Shown: positions 1 through 8,705, counted from the first letter of the stretch. The stretch is DNA of 37,172 nucleotides from an uncultured Clostridia bacterium (GCA_947630725.1 CANRIS010000024.1:1-37172), one strand, 5' to 3'. The notes: generated by a model not told the origin, from the letters alone. Numbers and translations: made by a program.

Positions 1-111
1 AAGGCGTATAGCCACTGAACAGTCAGCGCACATAATGATAATCAGAAAGTTATCACAAAGCTTTCCAAACGAAAGCATATTTGTTTTAGTTATTCGGTAT
101 AAGGCTCATGT

Positions 112-182
112 AGGGGCGTGGTCTAATGGTATGATAGGGGTCTCCAAAACCTTTGGCGAGGGTTCGATTCCTTCCGCCCCTG
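112..182 (+). tRNA. trnW: tRNA-Trp (anticodon CCA)
   Basis: A cloverleaf can be drawn by hand. The acceptor stem AGGGGCG pairs perfectly with CGCCCCT. The anticodon loop CTCCAAA carries CCA, with GGGGT/ACCTT as its stem (two G-U pairs). The T arm is GAGGG TTCGATT CCTTC, and G is the discriminator base. The 3' CCA is not encoded. A T-rich run follows at once and could end transcription. I could not identify a neighbouring tRNA in the 111 bases upstream. Confidence 0.93.
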
Positions 183-580
183 TTTTTTTATTATATAATC
201 TTAAATCAAAAACATATAAAATTTTATATAAGTATTAAGTATTTCTTTGTGAAATGCTTTTTTTATTTGTATAAACTTATAGCTTATATCTTATATTACA
301 ACCTAAAGCATGCTTTTTTATAAAAGCAAAGTTTATTTTGTCTTGTGTTCGGTGGCTACAGACGGCACTTAAATTTTTGATCCTATTATGATAATATTTA
401 TAATACTAATAATACTAATATTATCCATATATTTTGATTTGGTGATTTTCAAGTAAAAAAGTATTGTTTCTATCCGAAAGAATGTATGCTGCACATTATT
501 TTATCCTCAATAATATTAAATTTATTTATATGAAAAAATAATGTTTTCTCCGTTAATACAATAGATCGTTTACAAAATAC
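183..580. other. AT-rich non-coding gap between tRNA-Trp and the DUF262 gene
   Basis: I see no convincing gene in this stretch on either strand. It is very AT-rich, with a 16-base AT palindrome near 211-226 and stop codons in all frames. The only functional signal I can support is the promoter that begins at 581. Confidence 0.6.
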
Positions 581-609
581 TTGATAATGCAGGAAAAATA
601 AGTTAAAAT
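581..609 (+). promoter_or_regulatory. Predicted promoter of the DUF262 gene
   Basis: TTGATA at 581-586 and TAAAAT at 604-609 are separated by 17 bases, a good housekeeping-sigma spacing. Transcription would start near 616, which gives a leader of about 155 bases before the DUF262 start. That leader carries a short ORF with its own ribosome-binding site. Confidence 0.55.
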
Positions 610-621
610 AAAGGAAGATAT

Positions 622-726
622 ATGGAAATGCATATAATGGTTTTTACGGCAAAAAGTAGACTATGTTGGCTTAAAAAGGATCGTTTGATCGAGTGCATAT
701 TTTGTATATGTGAATATTATAAATAA
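622..726 (+). CDS. Possible 34-residue leader ORF
   Basis: An ATG preceded by AAGGAAG (about 5 bases away) opens a 34-codon frame ending in TAA, between the predicted promoter and the DUF262 gene. The product would be rich in Cys, Ile and Lys, with a hydrophobic C-terminal half (LIECIFCICEYYK), and resembles nothing I know. It could be a leader peptide or a small partner protein. The region is AT-rich, so a chance ORF is quite possible. Confidence 0.25.
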   Translation: MEMHIMVFTAKSRLCWLKKDRLIECIFCICEYYK

Positions 727-770
727 TACAAAATATTCTGCCTATGCACACAAAAAAGGAGAATGAAAAT

Positions 771-2546
771 ATGAAAACAAATGACAGACAACTTGCGGAG
801 CTTATGACAGCTGTGGATAACGGCTCGGTACAGCTCCCTGATTTTCAGCGAGGTTGGGTATGGGATGATGACCGCATAAAAGCTCTGATATTAAGTGTTA
901 TACGAAACTTTCCCATAGGTGCGGCAATGTTTCTTGAATATGGTAATGAGAGCACACGTTTTAAGTATAGAACTATTGAGGGTTCTGACGCAAGCTCAGA
1001 CAAGGTTCCAAGCGAGCTTATTCTTGACGGACAGCAGAGACTTACATCTCTTTATAATGCTTTGTACAGCAAAAATCCTGTTCACACTATAACTGACAAA
1101 GGTAAGGAGATTGACAGATATTATTATTTGGATATTGAAAAGGCTCTTGATGATTCGGTTGATGACATCGAACTTATTGTTTCAGTGCCTTCTTCAAGGC
1201 GCATTACCTCTGATTTTGGCAGAAATGTGGAAAAGGATCTGTCAACAAGGCAGGACGAATTCAGACTGAAAATGTTTCCGCTTAACATTATTCTTGATTC
1301 GATTGAAGAACAGAAATGGCAGAATGAATATTATTCATACTATAATTACGATTCGATGGTTATTCAGCATTTTACGATGCTTTTTTCAAAAATAATTATG
1401 CCGACTCAGAAATATGTTATTCCTGTTATTTCACTGGATAAGGAAACCCCAAAGGAGGCCGTGTGTCAGGTTTTTGAAAATGTCAATACGGGTGGAGTTT
1501 CGCTTACTGTTTTTGAGCTTGTTACCGCTATTTTTGCTATGGAGGACTTTCAGCTAAGGCAGGATTGGGAGAAGCGCAGAGAAAAATATTTTTCGGGTGA
1601 TTTACTTAATGTTGTTACGGCTACGGACTTTCTGACGGCTCTTACGCTGCTTTCAACATTTAAGTCCAACGGTACTGTAAGCTGCAAAAAAAAGGATGTT
1701 CTGGCTTTGCAGCTAAATACATATCAAAAATATGCTGATAGACTGTGCAACGGTTTTTCTGAGGCTGAAAAACTGCTTAAGGAGGAGCGCATATTTTCGG
1801 GGCGCAATCTCCCCTACAGTACGCAGCTTATACCGTTGTCGGCTATCTGCACGGCACTGAATGATATGGATATTATCCACACGACCACGGTCAGAAACAA
1901 AGTTAAGCAGTGGTATTGGTGCGGTGTGTTTGGAGAGCTGTATGGCTCTGCAAATGAAACACGATATGCAAACGATATAACACAGGTTATAAAGTGGATA
2001 ACAGACGATGGGGATCTGCCAAAAACAATTACTGATTTTTATTTTAATCCCACAAGACTGCTCAGTATGCAGACAAGGCAGTCAGCAGCCTATAAAGGAA
2101 TAATGGCGCTGATACTGAAAAATCACGCCTGTGACTTTATTTCGGGTACTGAAATGGATTTTTCGACATATCTGAATGAGAAGATTGATCTGCATCATAT
2201 TTTCCCCAAAAATTATTGCATAGACAACAGATATGATAAGTCAATGTGGAACAGTATTGTGAATAAAACGCCCATTTCAGCAAGAAGCAACCGAGAGATC
2301 GGAGGTGCAGCTCCATCTTTATATCTCGGAAAGATTGAAAGAAAGGGATCAGCATCGATGGCTGAGCTTGATGGTAATGTGGAGACGCACTTTATAGATA
2401 GCATTCTGCTGAGAAATGACAACTTTCATGATTTTATAATCGACAGGGCAACAAAACTCCTCAATGCTATTGAATCAGCAACCGGCAGAAAAATTTCCGG
2501 AAGGGATTCCGATGAGGTGCAGTTGGCTTTCGGTGGAATGTTGTGA
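771..2546 (+). CDS. DUF262/DUF1524 (GmrSD-like) nuclease, likely phage defence
   Basis: The protein has 591 residues from the ATG at 771. I prefer this to the ATG at 744 because AAGGAG lies about 9 bases upstream of 771. The N-terminal DUF262 domain (related to the ParB/Srx fold) shows QLPDFQRGWVW at residues 21-31 and DGQQRLTSLY at 86-95, the motif that in GmrS-type proteins binds and hydrolyses NTP. The C-terminal DUF1524 domain shows the His-Me finger signature DLHHIFP near residues 473-479. Known relatives are single-chain GmrSD-like type IV restriction enzymes acting on modified phage DNA. The actual target is not visible here. No methyltransferase or other restriction gene is adjacent, which suits a stand-alone type IV-like system. 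Confidence 0.85.
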   Translation: MKTNDRQLAELMTAVDNGSVQLPDFQRGWVWDDDRIKALILSVIRNFPIGAAMFLEYGNESTRFKYRTIEGSDASSDKVPSELILDGQQRLTSLYNALYSKNPVHTITDKGKEIDRYYYLDIEKALDDSVDDIELIVSVPSSRRITSDFGRNVEKDLSTRQDEFRLKMFPLNIILDSIEEQKWQNEYYSYYNYDSMVIQHFTMLFSKIIMPTQKYVIPVISLDKETPKEAVCQVFENVNTGGVSLTVFELVTAIFAMEDFQLRQDWEKRREKYFSGDLLNVVTATDFLTALTLLSTFKSNGTVSCKKKDVLALQLNTYQKYADRLCNGFSEAEKLLKEERIFSGRNLPYSTQLIPLSAICTALNDMDIIHTTTVRNKVKQWYWCGVFGELYGSANETRYANDITQVIKWITDDGDLPKTITDFYFNPTRLLSMQTRQSAAYKGIMALILKNHACDFISGTEMDFSTYLNEKIDLHHIFPKNYCIDNRYDKSMWNSIVNKTPISARSNREIGGAAPSLYLGKIERKGSASMAELDGNVETHFIDSILLRNDNFHDFIIDRATKLLNAIESATGRKISGRDSDEVQLAFGGML

Positions 2547-2695
2547 CCGGAGAGAGCTATGTGTTTGAAGATGCTGCGCCCTTGGATATATCTGGGGCTC
2601 TTGTTGTAATTTTCAAGGACTTTGAGACTTTCGGCAGAGGAAATAGATGCAGAATAATTACGGAATATGTCGGACTGTTTTTACAGATAGCCTAA
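2543..2695 (+). CDS. Possible 50-residue ORF overlapping the DUF262 stop codon
   Basis: A GTG start overlaps the TGA of the DUF262 gene (GTGA), a typical translational-coupling layout. The frame runs 50 codons to TAA. The product (VTGESYVFEDAAPLDISGAL at its start, then IFKDFETFGRGNRC) is not low-complexity and looks protein-like, but I do not recognise it. It may be a small partner or the remnant of a longer downstream gene. No independent ribosome-binding site is seen beyond the coupling. Confidence 0.3.
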   Translation: MTGESYVFEDAAPLDISGALVVIFKDFETFGRGNRCRIITEYVGLFLQIA

Positions 2696-3374
2696 GCGTG
2701 AGCGAAAGATTATCGTTTGATATATGCAGATGTATTAATTTACACAAAACTGTTTTTTCTCAAATTGAAATTTATTCCTCGAACGAGCAAAGCTTACATT
2801 AAGTGTTTTTGTTTATCGGAAAGTTGCTTCTCGGGTAATCCTGCACTTTCGGACAACTATCTGCGGATTAAAGCCCGAGATGATATATATAATTTATTTG
2901 ACAAATACATTTCTGATTGTTGGTAAATTCACTTTTTTTGACAGCTTGAAATACTATGAGTTTATAATTTAAAATTTTATGTTTTTTTTAAATGTTGAGA
3001 TACAACTTATAAGATAAGAGCATATTATCACTTGCTGATTTTTTTGGCAAGTGATTTTTTATGTAAAGCCAGTTGTATGTGTCGGGGCGAAAGAATTGTA
3101 TATAACCTCTGTACAATTTATTATGGTATTCGGATATTTTATGGATCAATCCGATTTACTGTACCGAGCTTTTAAATATGTTTCTTGCGAAATAATCGTT
3201 TCTCTCTGTGCTGTGCTTCTTGAAATATTGTATCAATTTATACTCAATATGGAGGGAAATACATTTATGATATTGTCGTTCTTTGAATAAGTTAGTATTA
3301 CTTGATTGGATTTTCTTTACGACAACATTCAGAAACATTTATAATCGAACAAATTTTATTTTGCAATAGATAAA
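2696..3374. other. Non-coding, AT-rich stretch
   Basis: Two open frames of 69 and 79 codons occur here, but neither has a ribosome-binding site or a recognisable motif. I read the segment as intergenic decay downstream of the defence gene. Its only clear signal is the terminator at 3027-3060. Confidence 0.5.
3027..3060 (+). terminator. Intrinsic terminator
   Basis: The 9-bp stem ATCACTTGC/GCAAGTGAT with a T-rich loop is followed by a run of Ts on the + strand. It lies about 330 bases past the last credible ORF and probably ends the DUF262 transcript. Confidence 0.7.
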
Positions 3375-3530
3375 AATCGGTATAAAATAAGCGGAACGCT
3401 TTACATCCCCGTAGGTTTGAAAAGCGTTCCAATGTGAAGGTAAAAAGCCTATAAATAGGCTGCCCCATGGTGGATTGGGGTGGGTATTCAGAAGGTACCG
3501 GGTATTATTTATGCCCGCTCCCTCAGTACT
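3375..3530 (-). ncRNA. Probable structured non-coding RNA (possibly 6S-like)
   Basis: This 150-base block is more GC-rich than its surroundings and has no ORF. Read on the - strand it holds CGGG/CCCG, CCCC/GGGG, GCCTA/TAGGC and a 10-bp GGAACGCTTT/AAAGCGTTCC hairpin. GAGCGG near the 5' end can pair with CCGCTT near the 3' end to close the molecule. A near-consensus - strand promoter sits just upstream (3536-3564). The size and the end-to-end pairing would suit a 6S-type RNA, but I cannot match it to a family. A weaker + strand promoter-like sequence leaves the strand slightly open. Confidence 0.45.
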
Positions 3531-3535
3531 ATTTT

Positions 3536-3564
3536 ATTATACATTATTAGTATCATTAAATCAA
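3536..3564 (-). promoter_or_regulatory. Strong promoter for the - strand RNA
   Basis: On the - strand TTGATT (3559-3564) and TATAAT (3536-3541) are exactly 17 bases apart. The predicted start is near 3529-3530, at the edge of the structured block. No protein gene follows, which is the main reason to call the block an RNA gene. Confidence 0.6.
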
Positions 3565-3827
3565 GTGTTTTTTTAAAAAAATTCAAAAAATTTAGAAAAA
3601 ATTGTGTATAAAAAGTTTCTTTTTCACCTTTGTTGTGTTTCTTGCGGTAAAATATACCATTTATCCAATACATAAAGTCTGTTTATGTTGTAAATTGTAA
3701 AATAGACAGATGTGTTTTTTTAGTTGTCTTAAGCAACTGTCGAACATATATTCGTACTATTAAAAAGTATTTTCTGTTGTAATTGAGAATATACAAAATT
3801 TGTTATAATTTGGAAGAAAAATACATA

Positions 3828-4014
3828 TCATATCCAAGAAATAAAGCCCGTCCGTGCTGCGAGCCGTTGCGTAAGCTTTGGTTCATCTCCTCCCGTGCTT
3901 TGTAAGATACTCTTGACATAGGCTGCGACTATGCCTGTGAGTTTTTCCTCGTCCCAAAAAATAGAACAAACCGGTCTTATCGGATTATGAGGTATTGCCT
4001 TAAAATTTCGGCAG
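3828..4014 (-). repeat. Repeat or pseudogene remnant with an AAGGCAATA end
   Basis: On the - strand one frame stays open for about 60 codons, reading FKAIPHNPIRPVCSIFWDEE and then KLTGIVAAYVKSILQSTGGD before a stop at 3828-3830. No start codon or ribosome-binding site is seen. Its beginning, TTTTAAGGCAATACCTCATAA on the - strand (about 3984-4004), closely matches the end of the inverted-repeat element at 24281-24344. I read this as one copy or half of a dispersed repeat rather than a gene. It ends just before the hydE promoter. Confidence 0.4.
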
Positions 4015-4056
4015 CATATATGCAGGTCTTATATGCGCCGCTGCGCTAACATATGA

Positions 4057-4085
4057 TTGACAGGCTGAAAAAAAATTACTATAAT
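4057..4085 (+). promoter_or_regulatory. Consensus promoter of hydE
   Basis: TTGACA (4057-4062) and TATAAT (4080-4085) match the sigma-A consensus perfectly with 17 bases between them. The leader to the hydE start is about 110 bases. Confidence 0.8.
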
Positions 4086-4201
4086 TAGGATAGAGAAGTT
4101 TTTTAGACAGGTGATAATTTTTATAAGGCTCAAAGCCCATTAAAAACTTTACAGCAGTTATGCAGGAGTTTATATATGCTGCTTTGACGAGGTTTTGCAT
4201 T

Positions 4202-5266
4202 ATGAAGGATATAGTTGACAGAATATACGAAAGACAGAATATAGAGTTTGAAGAATTTAAGGAGATAATGAATTTCGATGAGGCTCAGAGGGAATATCTC
4301 TGCGAAAAAGCAAGGGAAAGAAGCATAGAGTCCTTCGGAAATTATATATACCTCAGAGGCCTGATAGAAATATCGAGCTATTGCGCCAACGATTGTCTTT
4401 ATTGCGGAATAAGGAGAAGCAACAGGAACGCCGAAAGGTACAGACTTGACAAAGATGATATACTTGAATGCTGCAAGATGGGATATGGGCTTGGGTTCCG
4501 CACATTTGTACTTCAGGGAGGAGAGGACGGATATTATACCGACGCAGTAATGTCGGACATAGTGTATAGCATAAAAAATTTGTTTCCGAGCTGCGCAGTC
4601 ACTCTCTCTCTGGGGGAGAGATCAAGGGAAAGCTACAAAATGCTTTTTGACGCGGGAGCCGACAGATATTTGCTCAGACACGAAACCGCCAACGAAGAAC
4701 ATTATGGCAGACTCCACCCAAAGAATATGTCATTGAAAAACAGAAAAAAATGTCTGTTCGACCTTAAAGCTTTGGGGTATCAAGTGGGCTGCGGAATCAT
4801 GGTGGGTTCGCCGTATCAGAGCATTGAAAATATATATGAAGATATTTTATTTATGAAGGAGCTTGAGCCCCATATGATAGGCATTGGGCCTTTTATAAGG
4901 CATAAGGATACTCCGTTCAGAGATTTTCCCGATGGCGGAGTGAGAGAAACCCTTTTGCTTTTGTCTGTTTTAAGGCTTATTTTCCCGAAAGCTCTTTTGC
5001 CTGCGACTACTGCGCTTGGGACGCTTGACCCTATGGGGCGTGAAAAGGGCATACTTGCAGGGGCAAATGTGCTTATGCCCAATCTTTCGCCTGTTGGGGT
5101 CAGAAAAAAGTATTCTTTGTATGACAATAAAATTTGTACGGGAGAAGAAGCTGCCGAGTGCAGTCGCTGTCTCAGAAGAAGGATAGAAAGCATAGGCTAC
5201 AGAGTGTCCGAAACAAGAGGAGATTATGGACAAATAAATATACATGTCAACGATAAAGAAAGTTAA
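4202..5266 (+). CDS. hydE: [FeFe]-hydrogenase H-cluster maturation radical SAM protein HydE
   Basis: 354 residues from the ATG at 4202, which has GAGG about 11 bases upstream. An in-frame ATG at 4160 has no good site and would add 14 residues. The radical SAM cluster motif is C61-x3-C65-x2-C68 in SSYCANDCLYCGIRRSN, and the run CGIRRSNRNAERYRL is typical of HydE. HydE works with HydF and HydG to build the dithiolate-bridged di-iron subcluster of [FeFe] hydrogenase. Neither partner is in this window, so the maturases are dispersed. PylB and BioB are related radical SAM proteins, but the CLYCGIRR context and length favour HydE. It probably shares a transcript with the dehydrogenase 15 bases downstream. 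Confidence 0.88.
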   Translation: MKDIVDRIYERQNIEFEEFKEIMNFDEAQREYLCEKARERSIESFGNYIYLRGLIEISSYCANDCLYCGIRRSNRNAERYRLDKDDILECCKMGYGLGFRTFVLQGGEDGYYTDAVMSDIVYSIKNLFPSCAVTLSLGERSRESYKMLFDAGADRYLLRHETANEEHYGRLHPKNMSLKNRKKCLFDLKALGYQVGCGIMVGSPYQSIENIYEDILFMKELEPHMIGIGPFIRHKDTPFRDFPDGGVRETLLLLSVLRLIFPKALLPATTALGTLDPMGREKGILAGANVLMPNLSPVGVRKKYSLYDNKICTGEEAAECSRCLRRRIESIGYRVSETRGDYGQINIHVNDKES

Positions 5267-5281
5267 GGAGCTGAATATATT

Positions 5282-6268
5282 ATGTACAAGCTGCTGCACA
5301 TAGGAAAAAAGGGCAATGTGGAAAAATACACCCCCAAGGAGTTTTATGAAAAATTTGAGCTTATTGACGTGCCTATGAATATGCCCGTAAGGGAGATACT
5401 TGCTGTGGGCGGAGATGCGGATTTTATTGTGGCTGATGCCATAGGCAGGCTGACAGGCGAGCTTATTGACAATATGCCGAGGCTAAAGCTGATCCATTCG
5501 GAGGGAGTGGCATATAACTCCTTCGATACCGCAGCGGCAAGCAGAAACGGCGTTTATGTATGCAACTGCAAAGGTATGAACGATATGGCCGTGGCGGAAC
5601 AGACTGTTCTGCTTATATTGGGACTACTGAGGGATTTAAAGGGAGGAGATCAGGCTGTCAGAGAGGGTCGGCAGATAATAAAAAAAGAAAACTATATGAC
5701 TGAGGGCAATCTGTATGAGATAGGAGATTTCAATATAGGTCTGGTTGGCTTTGGCGATATTGCAAAAAAGACCGCTCTGCTTATGAATGCCTTTGGGGCG
5801 AAGGTTTTCTACTATGATATAGTCAGAGCCTCGGCTGATACGGAGAAGGCTTATAATGTGTTTTACAGACCGCTGACCGAGCTTTTGGGAACGTGTGGGA
5901 TCATAAGCGTTCATCTGCCCGTTACGCCCGATACGGAGAATATGGCAGATGACAGTTTTTTTGACAAAATGCAGGACGGCTCATATTTCATAAATACCTC
6001 AAGAGGCGAAATCGTTGACAGCGCCGCTCTTATAAGGGCTATGGAAAAAGGAAAAGTGTATAAGGCAGGACTGGACACAATAGCGGGCGAACCCGTTATG
6101 GCTGATAACATACTCCTTTGTCAGAACAGCGATATAGAAAACAGAATACTTTTCAGTCCTCATATAGCCGGTATAACGGCTTCGAGCTTCCGTAGGGGAT
6201 ATGCTATGATAGTGGAAAACATAGAAAGGATAATTTCGGGCGAAAAGCCTTTGAGGGTTGTCAACTGA
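5282..6268 (+). CDS. D-isomer-specific 2-hydroxyacid dehydrogenase (NAD-binding)
   Basis: 328 residues, 15 bases after hydE with AAGGAG upstream. The Rossmann motif is seen in IGLVGFGDIAKKT. The catalytic Arg is in NTSRGEIVD, the Glu region in AGLDTIAGEP and the catalytic His in PHIAGIT, which is the usual R-E-H triad of the family. The protein should reduce a 2-keto acid to the D-hydroxy acid, or the reverse, with NAD(P)H. The substrate (phosphoglycerate, lactate or another acid) cannot be told. At this length it lacks the C-terminal ACT domain of long SerA forms. Confidence 0.88.
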   Translation: MYKLLHIGKKGNVEKYTPKEFYEKFELIDVPMNMPVREILAVGGDADFIVADAIGRLTGELIDNMPRLKLIHSEGVAYNSFDTAAASRNGVYVCNCKGMNDMAVAEQTVLLILGLLRDLKGGDQAVREGRQIIKKENYMTEGNLYEIGDFNIGLVGFGDIAKKTALLMNAFGAKVFYYDIVRASADTEKAYNVFYRPLTELLGTCGIISVHLPVTPDTENMADDSFFDKMQDGSYFINTSRGEIVDSAALIRAMEKGKVYKAGLDTIAGEPVMADNILLCQNSDIENRILFSPHIAGITASSFRRGYAMIVENIERIISGEKPLRVVN

Positions 6269-6339
6269 CCGCATCATGTGACAGGCGGCGATTTTCCCAT
6301 CTGCGGCTGAAATTGTAAAAACAGTGTTATTTAACATAT

Positions 6340-6492
6340 GGGCGGCGTACTTTTGTCCGCAGGACAAAAGTACGCGCCTGCCGCCGCAGGCGGCAGGCGC
6401 AGCTCCGAACCGATGAAATCGGTTCGGAGCGCCGCCCCCTTACGGCTCCGCCTTTGCCGAAGAAAGTACCGAAGGTACTTTCCGGGCAAAGG
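6340..6492. repeat. Array of four palindromic hairpins (type-1 multi-hairpin element)
   Basis: Four near-perfect hairpins lie end to end. 6346-6374 has a 13-bp stem and loop GCA. 6374-6400 has a 12-bp stem and loop GCA. 6402-6430 has a 13-bp stem and loop GAA. 6451-6492 has a two-part stem of 9 and 8 bp with loop GAA. GGGCGGCG (6340-6347) and CGCCGCCC (6430-6437) frame the first three. The block is far more GC-rich than its flanks and fills most of the 300-base gap between the dehydrogenase and the aminotransferase. Open frames across it have no gene-like features. A related element occurs at 12819-12980. Confidence 0.85.
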
Positions 6493-6569
6493 TGCGAGCA
6501 GACACATTCTTATGAAAAAAATATTTTAACACTTAATACTTAATACAAATAAAGAAAGGAAGATAAGCA

Positions 6570-7766
6570 ATGATTAATGAAAGCTATAAAGCTATGCTCG
6601 GAGGAAAATCCATAATAAGAGAACTCAGCGAGTATGCCACCGCAAGAGGCGAAGAAATAGGATATGAAAATGTATTTGATTATACCTTGGGCAATCCCTC
6701 CGTTCCATGCGCAAAGGAGTTTAACGAGGCTCTTATAAATATCATAAAAAATGAAGACCCCGTAGCTGTTCACGGCTACAGTCCGTCTCTGGGCATAACA
6801 AGGGTCAGAACAGCCATAGCCGAGAGCCTTTGCAGACGCTTTGGTGTTGATTACAAGACAGAACATATATTTATGACAAGCGGAGCCGCAGGCGCTCTTG
6901 CGCACGCTCTCAGAGCTGTGACAAAACCGGGCGATGAGGTGCTTGTATTTGCGCCGTATTTTCCGGAATACAATGAATATGTAAACCGTACGGGAGCAGT
7001 GCTTAAGGTGGTTCCTCCGAATTTTGAAGATTTCCAGATAAATTTCGAGGCTTTCTGCGAAATGCTGAATCCCAAAGTAAACGCAGTCCTCATAAATTCT
7101 CCCAATAACCCCTCCGGAATTGCTCTGACTACCGAAACTGTTGAAAGGCTTGCGGCGGTTCTTGAAGAAAAGCAGAGAGAATACGGACACGATATATTCA
7201 TTATAAGCGATGAACCATACAGAGAAATAATATTCAAGGGAGCCGAAAATCCCTATATAAGCAAATTTTATGACAATACTCTGTCCTGCTATTCATTTTC
7301 AAAAAGCTTAAGTCTTCCGGGCGAACGTATTGGATATGTGGCAGTAAATCCCAAATGCACCGACAGCGATATTCTTGCCGTTATGTTCGGACAGATAAGC
7401 AGAGGTATAGGACACAACTGTCCTGCATCAAGCATACAGCTTGCCGTATCCGAGGTTCTGGAGCTTACAAGCGACCTGTCGGTATATGAGAGAAATATGA
7501 ATCTTATATATGACGAGCTTATAAAGCTTGGGTTTACGGTCGTAAAGCCCGGCGGAACCTTCTATATTTTCCCCAAGGCTCTTGAAGATGATGCAAACGC
7601 ATTTTGTATGAAGGCAAAGAAATACGATCTCATACTTGTACCGGGAAACAATTTCGGTGCGCCCGGATATTTCAGAATGGCGTATTGTATTTCCACTGAA
7701 AAGGTTCTGAAAAGCTTTGCCGTTCTTGAAAAATTTGTAAAGGAAGAGTACGGAGTTACCGTATAA
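6570..7766 (+). CDS. PLP-dependent aminotransferase, class I/II (fold type I)
   Basis: 398 residues with AAAGGAAG about 10 bases before the ATG. Family motifs appear in order: TSGAAGALAHAL (phosphate/PLP contact), NSPNNPSG, ISDEPYREI (Asp binding the pyridine nitrogen) and SFSKSLSLPGERIGYVA, whose first Lys is the Schiff-base residue. The C-terminal part ends with the usual FRMAYC arginine region for substrate carboxylate. It transfers amino groups between an amino acid and a 2-oxo acid; aspartate- or aromatic-type substrates are possible. It is followed 18 bases later by a permease gene, so a shared transcript is likely. Confidence 0.88.
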   Translation: MINESYKAMLGGKSIIRELSEYATARGEEIGYENVFDYTLGNPSVPCAKEFNEALINIIKNEDPVAVHGYSPSLGITRVRTAIAESLCRRFGVDYKTEHIFMTSGAAGALAHALRAVTKPGDEVLVFAPYFPEYNEYVNRTGAVLKVVPPNFEDFQINFEAFCEMLNPKVNAVLINSPNNPSGIALTTETVERLAAVLEEKQREYGHDIFIISDEPYREIIFKGAENPYISKFYDNTLSCYSFSKSLSLPGERIGYVAVNPKCTDSDILAVMFGQISRGIGHNCPASSIQLAVSEVLELTSDLSVYERNMNLIYDELIKLGFTVVKPGGTFYIFPKALEDDANAFCMKAKKYDLILVPGNNFGAPGYFRMAYCISTEKVLKSFAVLEKFVKEEYGVTV

Positions 7767-7784
7767 AAAGGGAGCATACAATTT

Positions 7785-8705
7785 ATGGAAGTAAGTGTTT
7801 TGGCAGGCGTTATGTTCAAGCTTTTTATGCTTATGCTTCTTGGCTTTGTGCTGAACAAAAAAGGCGTTCTGGATGAACATACCAACAGGGGATTTTCTGC
7901 GCTTATTGTCAACGTGACTATGCCTTTGCTGATAATATCGTCCGTTCTTTCTTCATCGTCAGAAAATCGTTATGAGGCTGCGCTCCTTCTCGGTGCAGGA
8001 ATGATAATGTATCCCTGCCTTATGCTTTTCGGCAGAATAATGGCATTTCTGTTCAGATTCCCAAAAAATGACAGACGGGTCTACGAATGTATGTGCGTTT
8101 TTTCAAATAATGCATTTATGGGCTATCCCGTGCTGCGCTCCGTTTTGGGAGATGAAGCTGTGTTTTATTGCTGTATGGTTCATTTTGCGTTCAACATATA
8201 TGTATATACATACGGCGTAAGTATTTTCGCCCCCAACGAGGGAAACCGCCTGTCGGAAATTAAAAAAATGATAAATCCGGGTTTCATATTCGGTATTATA
8301 GCCTTTATTATTTTCATAACGGGCATAAGAAGCAGCGGTATTATTTATGAAACGGTATATATGGCAGGAAATCTTACATCGGGACTTTCTATGATAACCT
8401 TGGGCTCCGTTCTGGCTATGTATCCTATGAAGGAATCTCTCACGAACCTTAAATATTACAAATTTTCGGTTATAAGGCTTATTATAGTTCCTCTTGTGTC
8501 ATTTCTGGCGTGCAGGCTTCTGAATGTAAGCGATTATTATACAAAAATAATTACAATTACAAACGCAATGCCCGTTGCCAATCTTGTGCTTATGCTGGCT
8601 GCACAGTACAGATCGGACAAAAGCGGCATTATTACGGGCAATATTCTCGTATCGACCATTCTGTCAAATATAACGATACCGATATTATGTATTATATTGT
8701 TTTAG
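7785..8705 (+). CDS. AEC (auxin efflux carrier) family transporter
   Basis: 306 residues with about ten hydrophobic segments in two halves, as in the AEC/BASS fold. GGGAG precedes the ATG. Family-like segments include LMLLGFVLNKKGVLDE with LIVNVTMPLLIISS in the first half and NAMPVANLVLMLAAQY in the second. Bacterial relatives export or import organic acids such as malate; the substrate is not visible here. The position directly after the aminotransferase suggests handling of an amino or keto acid, which is inference only. Confidence 0.85.
   Translation: MEVSVLAGVMFKLFMLMLLGFVLNKKGVLDEHTNRGFSALIVNVTMPLLIISSVLSSSSENRYEAALLLGAGMIMYPCLMLFGRIMAFLFRFPKNDRRVYECMCVFSNNAFMGYPVLRSVLGDEAVFYCCMVHFAFNIYVYTYGVSIFAPNEGNRLSEIKKMINPGFIFGIIAFIIFITGIRSSGIIYETVYMAGNLTSGLSMITLGSVLAMYPMKESLTNLKYYKFSVIRLIIVPLVSFLACRLLNVSDYYTKIITITNAMPVANLVLMLAAQYRSDKSGIITGNILVSTILSNITIPILCIILF

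Noticed and set aside
2717-3290. Two ORFs of 69 and 79 codons after the DUF262 gene
   Set aside because: No ribosome-binding site, no recognisable motif, AT-rich chance frames; the second also crosses a terminator.
4000-4200. 66-codon - strand ORF upstream of hydE
   Set aside because: It overlaps the consensus hydE promoter and leader and lacks gene-like features.
6338-6529. 63-residue Arg-rich ORF
   Set aside because: It runs through the four-hairpin repeat array and has no ribosome-binding site; the composition comes from the repeat.
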